The notes below the pieces were generated by a model. The model saw only the letters and a list, made by a program, of their open reading frames with translations, searched no databases and was not told the DNA's origin. Shown one piece after another: positions 8,628 to 16,952 of a stretch of DNA of 64,000 bases. Both the position numbers and the translations under genes were made by a program. The number at the start of each line of letters is the position of its first letter. Positions within the stretch are counted from its first letter, which is position 1. Source of the DNA: Sphingobium sp. YR768 (lineage in GTDB: Bacteria > Pseudomonadota > Alphaproteobacteria > Sphingomonadales > Sphingomonadaceae); NCBI RefSeq assembly GCF_900111125.1, contig NZ_FOGE01000006.1, forward strand, positions 1-64,000, given 5' to 3'.

Positions 8628-10265
8628 ATGATCATGCCTTCTTCTCGCCTCTCCCGTCGCTGCCGTATCGCATTGCTGGCGAGCGGTCTGGTCGCCGCGG
8701 CGGCGGTCGCCCATGCCGCGCCGCAAGAGAAGGCGGACGTGCTGATCCGGGGTGGCACCATCTATGATGGCGGCACGGGCAAGCCCTATGTCGGCGATAT
8801 CGCGCTGAAGGGCGACCGGATCGTCTATGTCGGCCGGGCGAAGGGGCTGACGGCGGCAAAGGTGATCGATGCCAAGGGGATGATCGTCGCCCCCGGCTTC
8901 ATCGATGCGCATACCCATGCCGACAGTTTCATCCGTTCGCCCGACGCCGCGACGCGGGTCAATGCCGCCTGGCTGGATCAGGGGGTGAGCACGGTGATGA
9001 TCGGGGTCGACGGCTTCGGCACGCCCGATGTGGGCGCGGATGCGGCGAAGCTGGAGGCGTCTGGCATCGGGACGAATATCGTGCCCTTCATCGGCTTCGG
9101 TCGGGTGCGGCAGCAGGTGCTGGGCGATGACGCGCGGGCGCCCGATGCGCAGGAACTGGACCGGATGAAGGCGCTGGTCGCCAAGGGCATGTGTGAAGGG
9201 GCGACCGGCTTTTCGGCCGGGCTTTTCTATCCGCCGCAGAGCTTTGCCAAGACCGAAGAGGTGGTCGCAGTGGCGAAGGAAGCGGCGATCCGGGGCGGTC
9301 TGTACGACACCCATCAGCGGGACGAATCCAGCTACACGATCGGCCTGCTGGGATCGGTGAAGGAGGCCATCTCGATCGGCAAACAGGCCGGGATGCCGGT
9401 GCATTTCGCGCATCTGAAGGCGCTGGGCGTCGATGTTCAGGGGCAGGCCCCGGCGGTAATCGCGGAGATCGAGGCGGCGCGCAAGGCGGGGCAGGATGTG
9501 ACCGCCGACCAATATCCCTGGCTGGCGTCGGGATCGAGCCTGGACGCATCGCTGCTGCCCGGATGGGCGGTCGATGGCGGCGGCGAGGCGCTGGTCAAGC
9601 GGCTGGACGATCCGGCGACGCTGGCGAAGATCCGGGACGAGATGCAGAACAACATGCGCCGTCGCGGCGGACCGAAGGCGCTGCTGCTGATCGCGCAGGG
9701 TTTCCCCTGGACGGGCAAGACGCTGGAGCAGGTGGCGGCGGAATGGCAGGTCGATCCGCGTGACGCGGCGCTGCGCATCATCCGCCAGAGCATCGAGACG
9801 AGCGAGCCGGGCAAGAAGGGCAAGGGGACGGCGGTCGCCTCCTTCAACATGGCGCAAGCCGATGTCGACCTGATCATGCAGCAGCCCTGGATCGTGACAT
9901 CGTCGGACGGGTCCGATGGCCATCCGCGCATGTTTGCGACCTTCACGGAAAAATATGTGAACTATGTCCGCGACCGTAAGGTGATCAGCCTTCAGACCTT
10001 CGTGCGGCAATCGACCGGCGCGACGGCGGACATCTACAAGATCGATCATCGCGGCTATCTGAAAGCGGGCTATTATGCCGATGTGGTGGTGATCGACCCC
10101 GCCCACTATGCGCCGCGCGCCGACTATGTGCATCCGCGCGAACTGAGCGTCGGGGTAGCCAAGCTGTTCGTCAACGGGACGCTGGCGGTCGATGGCAGCC
10201 AGACCACGGGGGCGAAGGCGGGACGCGCTTTGCTGCGGCCCAAGCCGGCGGCGGGCTGTTCGTGA
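8628..10265 (+). CDS. Exported N-acyl-D-amino-acid deacylase (D-aminoacylase, amidohydrolase superfamily)
   Basis: A 545-residue zinc amidohydrolase predicted to release D-amino acids from N-acyl-D-amino acids. ATG 8628 has AGGGA five bases upstream; the signal peptide (LLASGLVAAAAVAHA) indicates periplasmic action. Visible motifs: GFIDAHTHAD with the HxH metal pair, a conserved Cys-containing segment KGMCEGATGFSAGLFYPP, PVHFAHLKALG, and SSDGSDGHPRM near the end, all typical of D-aminoacylases. It diverges from the LysR gene. Being exported, it would not undo cytoplasmic N-acetylation by DgcN; it could supply free D-Glu or other D-amino acids to the symporter. Acyl and side-chain preference are unknown; dihydroorotase-like or prolidase roles are less likely. 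Confidence 0.83.
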   Translation: MIMPSSRLSRRCRIALLASGLVAAAAVAHAAPQEKADVLIRGGTIYDGGTGKPYVGDIALKGDRIVYVGRAKGLTAAKVIDAKGMIVAPGFIDAHTHADSFIRSPDAATRVNAAWLDQGVSTVMIGVDGFGTPDVGADAAKLEASGIGTNIVPFIGFGRVRQQVLGDDARAPDAQELDRMKALVAKGMCEGATGFSAGLFYPPQSFAKTEEVVAVAKEAAIRGGLYDTHQRDESSYTIGLLGSVKEAISIGKQAGMPVHFAHLKALGVDVQGQAPAVIAEIEAARKAGQDVTADQYPWLASGSSLDASLLPGWAVDGGGEALVKRLDDPATLAKIRDEMQNNMRRRGGPKALLLIAQGFPWTGKTLEQVAAEWQVDPRDAALRIIRQSIETSEPGKKGKGTAVASFNMAQADVDLIMQQPWIVTSSDGSDGHPRMFATFTEKYVNYVRDRKVISLQTFVRQSTGATADIYKIDHRGYLKAGYYADVVVIDPAHYAPRADYVHPRELSVGVAKLFVNGTLAVDGSQTTGAKAGRALLRPKPAAGCS

Positions 10266-10449
10266 ACAGTAATGTCCGCGCTTAACTTCGCATATGTCCC
10301 GTGAATCGTGAAATTATCGAACAGATGTTGGACATTTTATGATGATGTGCCGGCATCGGAGACGGTGGAAAGAGCCGTGGCCATGATAGGACGGTGAGGG
10401 TCGATAGGACAGGATCGCCGGTTTGGCGTGCCATGACATCAGTCTAAAT

Positions 10450-10506
10450 CGTCATTGCGAGCGCCACTGCACGACCATGGATTGCTTCGCTGCGCTCGCA
10501 ATGACG
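10450..10506. repeat. Palindromic intergenic repeat, family A, copy 1
   Basis: CGTCATTGCGAGCG (10450-10463) and CGCTCGCAATGACG (10493-10506) are perfect inverted arms; the inner part also carries ATTGCTTCGCTG. The same arms recur at 28815-28884. The copy lies between the convergent deacylase and the small secreted-protein gene; the rest of 10266-10534 holds nothing I can support. The type resembles dispersed REP-like palindromes common in alphaproteobacteria. Confidence 0.85.
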
Positions 10507-10534
10507 GGGTAGAACAAAGCAAAGTCATGACGGT

Positions 10535-11017
10535 TTAGCGGCGATCCCGAAGGTGTCGCAGAGCTGCTTGCGCCGAGGGCGACACCTCCCGCCAATGCCG
10601 CGACTGGCCGCAGCTATAATTGATGCGCGGCGCTGACCGTACCGATGGCGGACCTGCCGACCCTGCCTGCGCGGGGTTCAGGAATAGCAGATAATCGCCG
10701 CCCACATCGGGCCGTCCCGACGCGCCGTCCAGATAGAAGCCGCCGCTGTTGCGTTCAGTGGAGAAGGAGAAGCTGGCTGGCAGTTTACCCTTGAACGTTT
10801 CGATCAGGCGAAGGCGATAGAGCGTGCCGCTGGTATCGGCGGACTCCCAGTCCTTCCCATCTATCACGCGGGCGCGGACCACCCAGCGCGCGTCGCGATA
10901 TTCCTGCGCGACTGTCGTTCTGGCGTAAAGCCTGCCGCCATAGCTGCAAAGCGCCTGCGCATCGCTTGTGTTGAATAGCAAAGCGAGCAGCAGCAGGCGG
11001 GCAGGGGAGGACGGCAT
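10535..11017 (-). CDS. Small secreted protein of unknown function, possibly NTR/TIMP-like
   Basis: A 160-residue protein with a short signal peptide (LLLLALLFNTSDAQA) leaving a mature N-terminus that begins with Leu-Cys-Ser-Tyr. A second Cys lies near the C-terminus (INYSCGQS), so one disulfide is possible. The order Cys near the N-terminus, WVVRARV, YRLRLIETFKGKLP and GGDYLLFLNP resembles the OB-fold pattern of bacterial netrin/TIMP-like domains, but this is a weak visual match. It lies downstream of the TonB receptor gene on the same strand, behind a strong hairpin, so probably has its own promoter. No function is assigned. Confidence 0.6.
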   Translation of the reverse strand: MPSSPARLLLLALLFNTSDAQALCSYGGRLYARTTVAQEYRDARWVVRARVIDGKDWESADTSGTLYRLRLIETFKGKLPASFSFSTERNSGGFYLDGASGRPDVGGDYLLFLNPAQAGSAGPPSVRSAPRINYSCGQSRHWREVSPSAQAALRHLRDRR

Positions 11018-11139
11018 GGCATGAGGTTATCGTGGCGATTGGATGACGCAAGGCCGATGATCGCGGGCAAGAAAAAGGGTGGCGGATCGTTGATCCGCCA
11101 CCCCGTTCCTCCTGGCAATGTCGAGTTTATTCGTTCTCC

Positions 11140-11180
11140 GCATTTTCCGAAGCAGATGATGCCATCTGCTTCGGAAATGC
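11140..11180 (-). terminator. Hairpin directly after the TonB receptor stop codon
   Basis: GCATTTTCCGAAGCAGATG (11140-11158) and CATCTGCTTCGGAAATGC (11163-11180) pair over 18 positions with one bulged T and a 4-base loop. It touches the receptor's TGA at 11181. There is no U-tract after the stem, so it may act as a 3'-end stabiliser or a Rho-type end rather than an intrinsic terminator. Confidence 0.55.
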
Positions 11181-14033
11181 TCAGTTGGTCTTGAAACGCA
11201 CGCCGACGCGGAAGCTGCGGCCCAGCAGGTCGCTGTAGGTCGAGTTGGCCGACAGACCGGTTTCGGGCAGCAGGATCGGATCCTTGTCGAACAGGTTGGT
11301 GATGTTGAGGAAGACCTGGCCGTCCGCACCGCCGACCTTGATCTTCGCGGTGAAGTTGAGGTCGGTGTAGAAGGTGCCGTCGACATGGTTGTTGTTGATG
11401 GTCGGATTGGCCGCCGTGCTGGTCGGGCAGGCGGTGGTGCAGACGATATAGGTGTTGTTGTAGGTGCCTGAACTGACGCCGCGGCCGACTGCGGTGATCG
11501 AGTAGGTCGGGGTGTCGAAGGTCGCCGACAGGCGGAAGATCCAGTCGGGCGTGCTGGACTGGCCGCTATTCTGGCCGACCGTGTCGACCGGCACCGAAAT
11601 ACCGTTGTCGACCAGATTTTCCAGATAGTTGGTTGCCGTGCCGTTCAACGTCAGGCTGCTGGAGCTGCCATTGTTGAACAGGCGGTCCATGGGCAGGGTG
11701 TAATTGATGGCATAGTCGATACCACGCACCTTGACCTGCGCGAAGTTGAACGGGCTGGCGGTGACATAATAGTCGCGTTCACCCAGCGGGTCGCGGACGA
11801 TGGCGGCGCAGAAGCTCTGAATGCCTTCATTGCAGCGCTGGGCGATGTCATCGGCATAGAATTGCGCGATCGCATCCTTCACCTTGGTGCGGAACCAGTC
11901 GACCGAGATGGACAGGCCCGGCACGAAGCGCGGCTGGAGCACGCCGCCGAGCGTCAGCGTATCGGCCTTTTCGGGGTCGAGCGCCAGATTGCCGGTGGTC
12001 AGTTCGCGGAAGGTGGCGCCAGCATATTGGCCGTAGGCCGATGCATTGGTGCCGAAGGTGTTGGTGCGCGACGTGCCCGACTGGAATAGTTCGTTGAGGT
12101 TGGGCGCGCGAATGTCGCGCGAGCGGGTGCCGCGCAGCAGGATGTCGGGGATCGGCTGCCAGGTCAGGCCCGCTTTCCAGGTGGTGACATAGCCCGACGT
12201 CGAATAGTCGGTCGCGCGCACCGCGCCGTTGAATTCCGCGCCCAGACCCAGCGGAACGACGGTTTCCAGATAGGCTTCCTTGACATTATAGCTGCCGAAG
12301 GTGGGGCGGAAATTGCCGACCGACCAGCCGCTCTGATATTCGGTGGGGACGTAGCCCGACACTTCTTCCTTGCGATATTCGCCGCCGACCGCGACGCTGA
12401 CGTCGCCGGCCCAGGTGGCGAAGGGCGTGACCGACAGGTTCAAGCCGGCCGTCGTCTGCTTGAAGCGCTGGTCGCGATAGGGATCGCCCAGCGCCCATTC
12501 GACCGCCGCCTGATTGGCGACGCCGATGCCCAGACGATTGAGCGAAATGCAGCCATTGGTCGGGTTGGTCAGGGTGGAGCGGCAGACGATCGTGCCGGTC
12601 GGGCTGTAGACGGCATCGGTCGCCTGCGCGAGGCGCGTAGTGTTGATGATGTCGCGCAGCAGTTCATGCGTGTCGGTCTGGCCATATTGGCCATAGACAT
12701 CCCAGACCGCCTTCTTGCCGAACAGCTGGAATTCGCCGCCGGCACCGATGGCGTAACGCTGCACTTCGCGGGTGCTGTTATTCTTGCGATAGGGCATGTC
12801 GGCCGATGAGGAGCCGATGGTGACGGAGGTGACGCCCGCCAGCGCGGCGGCGCCCAGCGCCTGTTGCAGATAGGGGTTGTCGCTGGTGAGGGTGAAGGTC
12901 GTCGCCTGCGGACCCGCATTGAACAGGGTACGGTTCCAGTTGTAGGAGGCTTCGCCAAACACTTCGATCCAGTCGGCCAGCTGATAGCTCAGGCGGCCGA
13001 ATACGCCGCGACGATCGTCTGTCGCATCCAGGCCGATGCGGCGCGAGGTGTCGTTCATTTCCCAGTCGCCGCCGACCGTCTGCGAACTGTCGGTCAGCGA
13101 ACCGAACTGGTAGACGCCGGGCGTGCCGCCCTGCCCGAAATAGGTGGCGCGCAGACTGGTGCCGTTGCCCACCTGCGAGCGGATAATGCCGCCCGGCGTG
13201 GTGTTCCAGGTGCCCGCGCCGCGCACGACCAGGCTGGCCGGACCGCCGGCCGCGATCGCGGCGGCGGTGTTGGCGACCGTGCGGTAGCCCAGCTGGTTCC
13301 AGTCACGATCGACATCGAAAATGCCGTCCTTATGGGCATATTCGCCCGACAGCAGGATGTGACCGCGGCCGTCGGCGAAGCTTTTGCCGATCGCGCCGTT
13401 GAAGCTGTAGTTGAAGCCGTCGCCCTTGTCGGTGATGCCGGTGTCGGCGTTGATCTTGAAGCCCTCATATTTCTTGTCGAGGACATAGTTGACGACGCCT
13501 GCAACCGCATCCGACCCATAGGCTGCCGATGCGCCGCCGGTCACGATCTCCACGCTCCTCACCAGCGCCTGCGGGAAGGTGTTGATGTCGACGAGGCCGG
13601 TGATGGTCGATCCGACCGAACGGCGGCCGTCGAGCAGCACCAGCGTACGCACTTCGCCCAGGTTGCGCAGGTTCATCGTGTTGATGCCCGCAAGACCGGA
13701 ACTGATGGCAAGGCGCGAGTTGGATGGACGGGCGCTGCCGGCCAGCGCCGGCATCTGGTTGATGAGGTCCGCGATATTGTTAGTCGGCGACTGGTTCTGG
13801 ATCGCCTCCTGCGACATGACGGTGAGCGGGGTGGGCGATTTGAAGCCATCGCGCACGATACGGGTGCCTGTGACGACGATCTGGTCGACCGGGGCGGCAT
13901 CCGCACTTTGCTGGGGCGTTGCGGCATCCTGTGCCAGGGCGGGTGCGCCATGGACCAGCGCCAGAGCGCTCATCGCCAGCCCGAAACCATGGTAACGGCC
14001 CAACGACCGACGAGTACGCCTGAAATCACGCAT
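11181..14033 (-). CDS. TonB-dependent outer-membrane receptor
   Basis: A 950-residue receptor: signal peptide ending APALA, TonB-box-like DQIVVTGTRI near residue 50, a plug domain (about 60-180, with VEIVTGGASAAYGSDAVAGV) and a 22-strand barrel to the C-terminus (GRSFRVGVRFKTN). This branch with an early plug Gly-Thr-Arg-Ile is common in sphingomonads and often takes peptides, nucleosides or glycans. Two Cys pairs in extracellular-loop-like regions (CTTAC; CNEGIQSFC) may form disulfides. It diverges from the Tat-exported acylase gene across a 409-bp region with several dyads, and precedes the peptidoglycan-related genes, so muropeptide or peptide uptake is possible but unproven. Confidence 0.88.
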   Translation of the reverse strand: MRDFRRTRRSLGRYHGFGLAMSALALVHGAPALAQDAATPQQSADAAPVDQIVVTGTRIVRDGFKSPTPLTVMSQEAIQNQSPTNNIADLINQMPALAGSARPSNSRLAISSGLAGINTMNLRNLGEVRTLVLLDGRRSVGSTITGLVDINTFPQALVRSVEIVTGGASAAYGSDAVAGVVNYVLDKKYEGFKINADTGITDKGDGFNYSFNGAIGKSFADGRGHILLSGEYAHKDGIFDVDRDWNQLGYRTVANTAAAIAAGGPASLVVRGAGTWNTTPGGIIRSQVGNGTSLRATYFGQGGTPGVYQFGSLTDSSQTVGGDWEMNDTSRRIGLDATDDRRGVFGRLSYQLADWIEVFGEASYNWNRTLFNAGPQATTFTLTSDNPYLQQALGAAALAGVTSVTIGSSSADMPYRKNNSTREVQRYAIGAGGEFQLFGKKAVWDVYGQYGQTDTHELLRDIINTTRLAQATDAVYSPTGTIVCRSTLTNPTNGCISLNRLGIGVANQAAVEWALGDPYRDQRFKQTTAGLNLSVTPFATWAGDVSVAVGGEYRKEEVSGYVPTEYQSGWSVGNFRPTFGSYNVKEAYLETVVPLGLGAEFNGAVRATDYSTSGYVTTWKAGLTWQPIPDILLRGTRSRDIRAPNLNELFQSGTSRTNTFGTNASAYGQYAGATFRELTTGNLALDPEKADTLTLGGVLQPRFVPGLSISVDWFRTKVKDAIAQFYADDIAQRCNEGIQSFCAAIVRDPLGERDYYVTASPFNFAQVKVRGIDYAINYTLPMDRLFNNGSSSSLTLNGTATNYLENLVDNGISVPVDTVGQNSGQSSTPDWIFRLSATFDTPTYSITAVGRGVSSGTYNNTYIVCTTACPTSTAANPTINNNHVDGTFYTDLNFTAKIKVGGADGQVFLNITNLFDKDPILLPETGLSANSTYSDLLGRSFRVGVRFKTN

Positions 14034-14442
14034 AGATAAAAGCCCCTTTTCAAAGGATAGGGTTGCGCACTTTTCCTGCGCGCGCGGCTTCCTTGCGCCG
14101 ATCTGACCCTATCCTGCCCTTTCAACCACATGACCGCAGGCAGGCCGTTTCGCCGTCTGCCGGTTCCCACCATGCTGTCATCACGATCCCGTCAGACCCA
14201 TCCGAAGGGAGGGGAAAGCCGGTTCCATGACGGGGAGGTTACAGGGTGGTCACGGTTGGTCAATAGATTTGGTATTACTTTGATCATATACAGGTATAGC
14301 CAAAGGGAATGGTGGGGTGGCGCGACCCCGCTCCGTCGGGTTACGGATAGCTTGCAGTTATGGGCGCTGGTCGGCTTACTATAGGTCCGTCCGGTCCCGC
14401 TGCGATAGTCGTTTCCGCCCTGTTCAAGATAAGGAGGCTGTG
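14034..14442. other. Divergent regulatory region with several dyads and a repeat remnant
   Basis: No gene is seen in this 409-bp gap. It contains a perfect 10-bp inverted repeat AGGATAGGGT (14054-14063) / ACCCTATCCT (14106-14115) in the receptor's leader. An AT-rich imperfect dyad TTTGGTATTAC (14268-14278) ... GTATAGCCAAA (14294-14304) follows. A 19-bp exact match, in opposite orientation, to the repeat at 61311-61445 lies at 14322-14340. The AAGGAGG at 14431-14437 is the ribosome site of the acylase. Confidence 0.6.
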
Positions 14443-16824
14443 TTGATCCAGCGTCGTGCGTTCCTTCTGGCCGGTGTGGCCGCATTCGCCTTGCCCGGCG
14501 GGCTGATGGCGAGGCCAGTGGTGCGGGGCGGGAAGCCGTTGCGGATGAAGGCGGCGGGGGCAAAGGCGCCGATCGAGATACTCGAGGATGAACTGGGCGT
14601 GCCGCATGTGCGGGCGCAATCGCTGCACGATGCCTATTTCGGGCAGGGCTATCTGGTGGCGCGTGATCGGCTATTCCAGATCGACATGGATTATCGGCGC
14701 GACATGGGGCGGATGGCCGAAGCCTTTGGCCCGCGCTTCGTGGCGGCGGACAAGGCGGCGCGGCTGTTCCTCTATCGCGGCGATATCGCGGCGGAACTGG
14801 CGAGCCTGCCGCCCGGCGTGCTGGAATGCGCTAAGGGGTATGTCGCGGGCGTCAATGCCCGGATCGCTGAACTGGCGGCCGATCCGGCGCAGATGCCGCT
14901 GGAATATGGGATATTGGACCTGAAACCGCTGCGCTGGGATGTGCTTGATCTGGTGCGCAACCGGGGCATCGGCATGGGCGACGCTGATGATGAGGTGCGG
15001 CGCGCGCAGATGCAGGCGAAGGGGCTGCTGGAGCAGGATGCGCTGATGGCGCCGCTGCGCCCGGCGTGGACGTTTACGGTGCCGGAGGGGCTGGACTGCG
15101 CGGCGGTGAGCGACGCCGATCTGGGCGTGCTGGACCCGGCGAACCGGCCGGTGCCGTTCGATGCGATTCAGGAGGCGTCGCTCGACCGGGCGGAGCGACG
15201 CGCCGATCGCTTTGCGCAGGGGAGCAATGCCTGGACCATCGCCGCGTCGCGCAGCGCGACCGGGCGGCCGATCCTGGCGAACGACCCGCATCTGGGGATT
15301 GGCGGCACCAGCCCGCGCCACATGGTCCATCTGACCGCACCGGGGCTGGACGTGATCGGCGCGGGCGCGCCGGGCCTGCCGGGGATCATGCAGGGGCATA
15401 GCGACCATTTCGCCTTTGGCCGCACCAATTTCCATATCGACCAGACCGACCTGTTCATCCTGCGTACCGACAAGAATGACCCGGAGCGTTACTGGCACAA
15501 GGGGCAGTGGAAGCGGTTCGAAACGTTCGAGGATGAGATTGCGGTCAAGGATGGCCCGGCGCAGCGGGTGACGTTGCGCTATGCGCAGGGGCGGCCGATC
15601 GTGGCGCAGGATGCAGCGAAGCAGCGGGCCAGCGCCTTTGCCACGGTCAGCATGCTGCCGGGCGCAAATATGCGCTTTGCCATCATCGCGATCAATCTGG
15701 CCAAGGACTGGCTGTCGCTGCGGCAGGCGTTCAAGATCCATACCTCGCCGACCAATTTCCACTATGCCGATGTGGACGGCAATACCGGCTGGCAGACGAT
15801 CGGCTTCACGCCGATGCGCCCGAAGCATGACGGCCTGTTCCCGGCGCCGGGTGACGGCGATTTCGACTGGACGGGCATATTGCCGGTCGAGGAAATGCCG
15901 TCCGTCTATAACCCGAAGGAAGGCTGGTTCGCCTCCGCCAATCAGCTCAATATCCCGGCCGATTATCCCTATGGCAAGAAGGTCATCAGTTTCGACTGGA
16001 GCGATCCCTTCCGCTATGACCGCATTTCCGAAGTGCTGCGCAGCCAGCCAAAGCACCGGATCGAAGACAGCATCGCGCTCCAGCATGATGTCCAGTCGCT
16101 TCCGGCGCGGGCGCTGGTGAAATTGCTGCCGGACAAGCTGTCGCCCGAAGCGCAGCCGGCGGCGGCAATGCTGAAACGCTGGGATTGCGGGTTGGAGGCG
16201 GATAGCGGCGCTGCGCTGCTCTACGAGATGATCATGCCCGAACTGCAATCGGGCTTCCGCGATCTGGTGGTGCCGGCGGCAGCGCGGGAATTTATCCCGT
16301 CGGTCAACCTGTTCGAAATGCTGCGGATATTGGCGGCGCCCGACAAGCGGCTGGGGCCGGTGCCGGATCTGGCGCGCAATGCGCTGATCGAACGGTCGCT
16401 GATCGCCGGGTGGAAGAAGGCGGTCGCGCAGGGCGGGGCCGATCCGGCGCAATGGCGCTGGGGCGATCTGCATCGGGTGACGCTGGCGCATCCGCTGTCG
16501 TCCTTGCCGGGCATCGCGGCGGCTTTCCCAAAGATCGAGGGCGGGCGTTCAGGCGGCGATGGCTTCACGCCGATGGCGCGGGGCTTCAATCCCAGGCGTG
16601 GCTATCAGGTGTCGCATGGCGCCAGCTATCTGCTGGTCGCGGATGTGGGGGCGTGGGACAATAGCCGCTTCCTGCTGTTGCCCGGCCAGTCGGCCGACCC
16701 GCGATCGCCGCGCTATCGCGATTTCTATCCGCGCTGGCTGGCGGGCGAGATGCAGCCGCTCTGGTTCAGTCGTGAGGCTGTGGAGGGGCATGCGGTGGAG
16801 CGGATGGAGATATTGCCGGGGTAA
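14443..16824 (+). CDS. Tat-exported penicillin acylase family (S45) amidase
   Basis: About 793 residues of an Ntn-hydrolase that is cut into alpha and beta chains. TTG 14443 is chosen because AAGGAGG ends five bases before it; GTG 14440 is in frame but too close. The N-terminus QRRAFLLAG followed by a hydrophobic run is a twin-arginine signal, so folding precedes export. The self-cleavage site is visible as QGSNAWTIA, where Ser becomes the N-terminal nucleophile of the beta chain; downstream LANDPHLG and PGLPGIMQGHSDHFAFG are family hallmarks. Relatives cleave penicillins, acyl-homoserine lactones or other N-acyl amides. The locus context (PBP4, beta-lactamase-fold enzymes, MurNAc genes) makes an acylated wall or antibiotic substrate attractive, but that is inference. 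Confidence 0.87.
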   Translation: MIQRRAFLLAGVAAFALPGGLMARPVVRGGKPLRMKAAGAKAPIEILEDELGVPHVRAQSLHDAYFGQGYLVARDRLFQIDMDYRRDMGRMAEAFGPRFVAADKAARLFLYRGDIAAELASLPPGVLECAKGYVAGVNARIAELAADPAQMPLEYGILDLKPLRWDVLDLVRNRGIGMGDADDEVRRAQMQAKGLLEQDALMAPLRPAWTFTVPEGLDCAAVSDADLGVLDPANRPVPFDAIQEASLDRAERRADRFAQGSNAWTIAASRSATGRPILANDPHLGIGGTSPRHMVHLTAPGLDVIGAGAPGLPGIMQGHSDHFAFGRTNFHIDQTDLFILRTDKNDPERYWHKGQWKRFETFEDEIAVKDGPAQRVTLRYAQGRPIVAQDAAKQRASAFATVSMLPGANMRFAIIAINLAKDWLSLRQAFKIHTSPTNFHYADVDGNTGWQTIGFTPMRPKHDGLFPAPGDGDFDWTGILPVEEMPSVYNPKEGWFASANQLNIPADYPYGKKVISFDWSDPFRYDRISEVLRSQPKHRIEDSIALQHDVQSLPARALVKLLPDKLSPEAQPAAAMLKRWDCGLEADSGAALLYEMIMPELQSGFRDLVVPAAAREFIPSVNLFEMLRILAAPDKRLGPVPDLARNALIERSLIAGWKKAVAQGGADPAQWRWGDLHRVTLAHPLSSLPGIAAAFPKIEGGRSGGDGFTPMARGFNPRRGYQVSHGASYLLVADVGAWDNSRFLLLPGQSADPRSPRYRDFYPRWLAGEMQPLWFSREAVEGHAVERMEILPG

Positions 16825-16834
16825 AGCCTGTTTG

Positions 16835-16861
16835 AAAAATGCGCGAAAGAGCGCATTTTTT
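16835..16861 (+). terminator. Intrinsic terminator of the acylase gene
   Basis: AAAAATGCGC (16835-16844), loop GAAAGA, GCGCATTTTT plus one further T (16851-16861): a 10-bp stem with A-tract before and T-tract after, ten bases after the acylase stop. It can work in both directions and would also stop minus-strand readthrough. Confidence 0.9.
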
Positions 16862-16867
16862 GCCGCC

Positions 16868-16943
16868 GCACCGGCCCACACCCCCGCCCGACCGCCCGCA
16901 GGATACCATAGCTGGGCGGTCGGGCGGGGGTGTGGGCCGGTGC
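16868..16943. repeat. Perfect 30-bp inverted repeat between convergent genes
   Basis: The arms 16868-16897 and 16914-16943 are perfectly complementary over 30 bases, starting GCACCGGCCCACACCCCCGC and ending with the reverse complement, around a 16-base loop. It lies between the acylase terminator and the stop of the PBP4 gene (16953). A transcript in either direction would form a very stable hairpin. It has no U-tract. It is unlike the other repeat families in the window. Confidence 0.9.
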
Positions 16944-16952
16944 GATTAAAAG

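Noticed and set aside
8610..10133. A 507-residue minus-strand frame opposite the D-aminoacylase
   Set aside because: Low-complexity Arg/His/Asp-rich shadow without family motifs; the sense gene is unambiguous.
10450..10506. Palindromic repeats considered as CRISPR units or tRNA-like elements
   Set aside because: Only isolated copies, no regular spacing and no spacers; arms form simple hairpins without a cloverleaf.
14671..16491. A 606-residue minus-strand frame opposite the penicillin acylase
   Set aside because: Arg/His-rich composition typical of antisense translation; the acylase on the other strand has its self-cleavage site and Tat signal.
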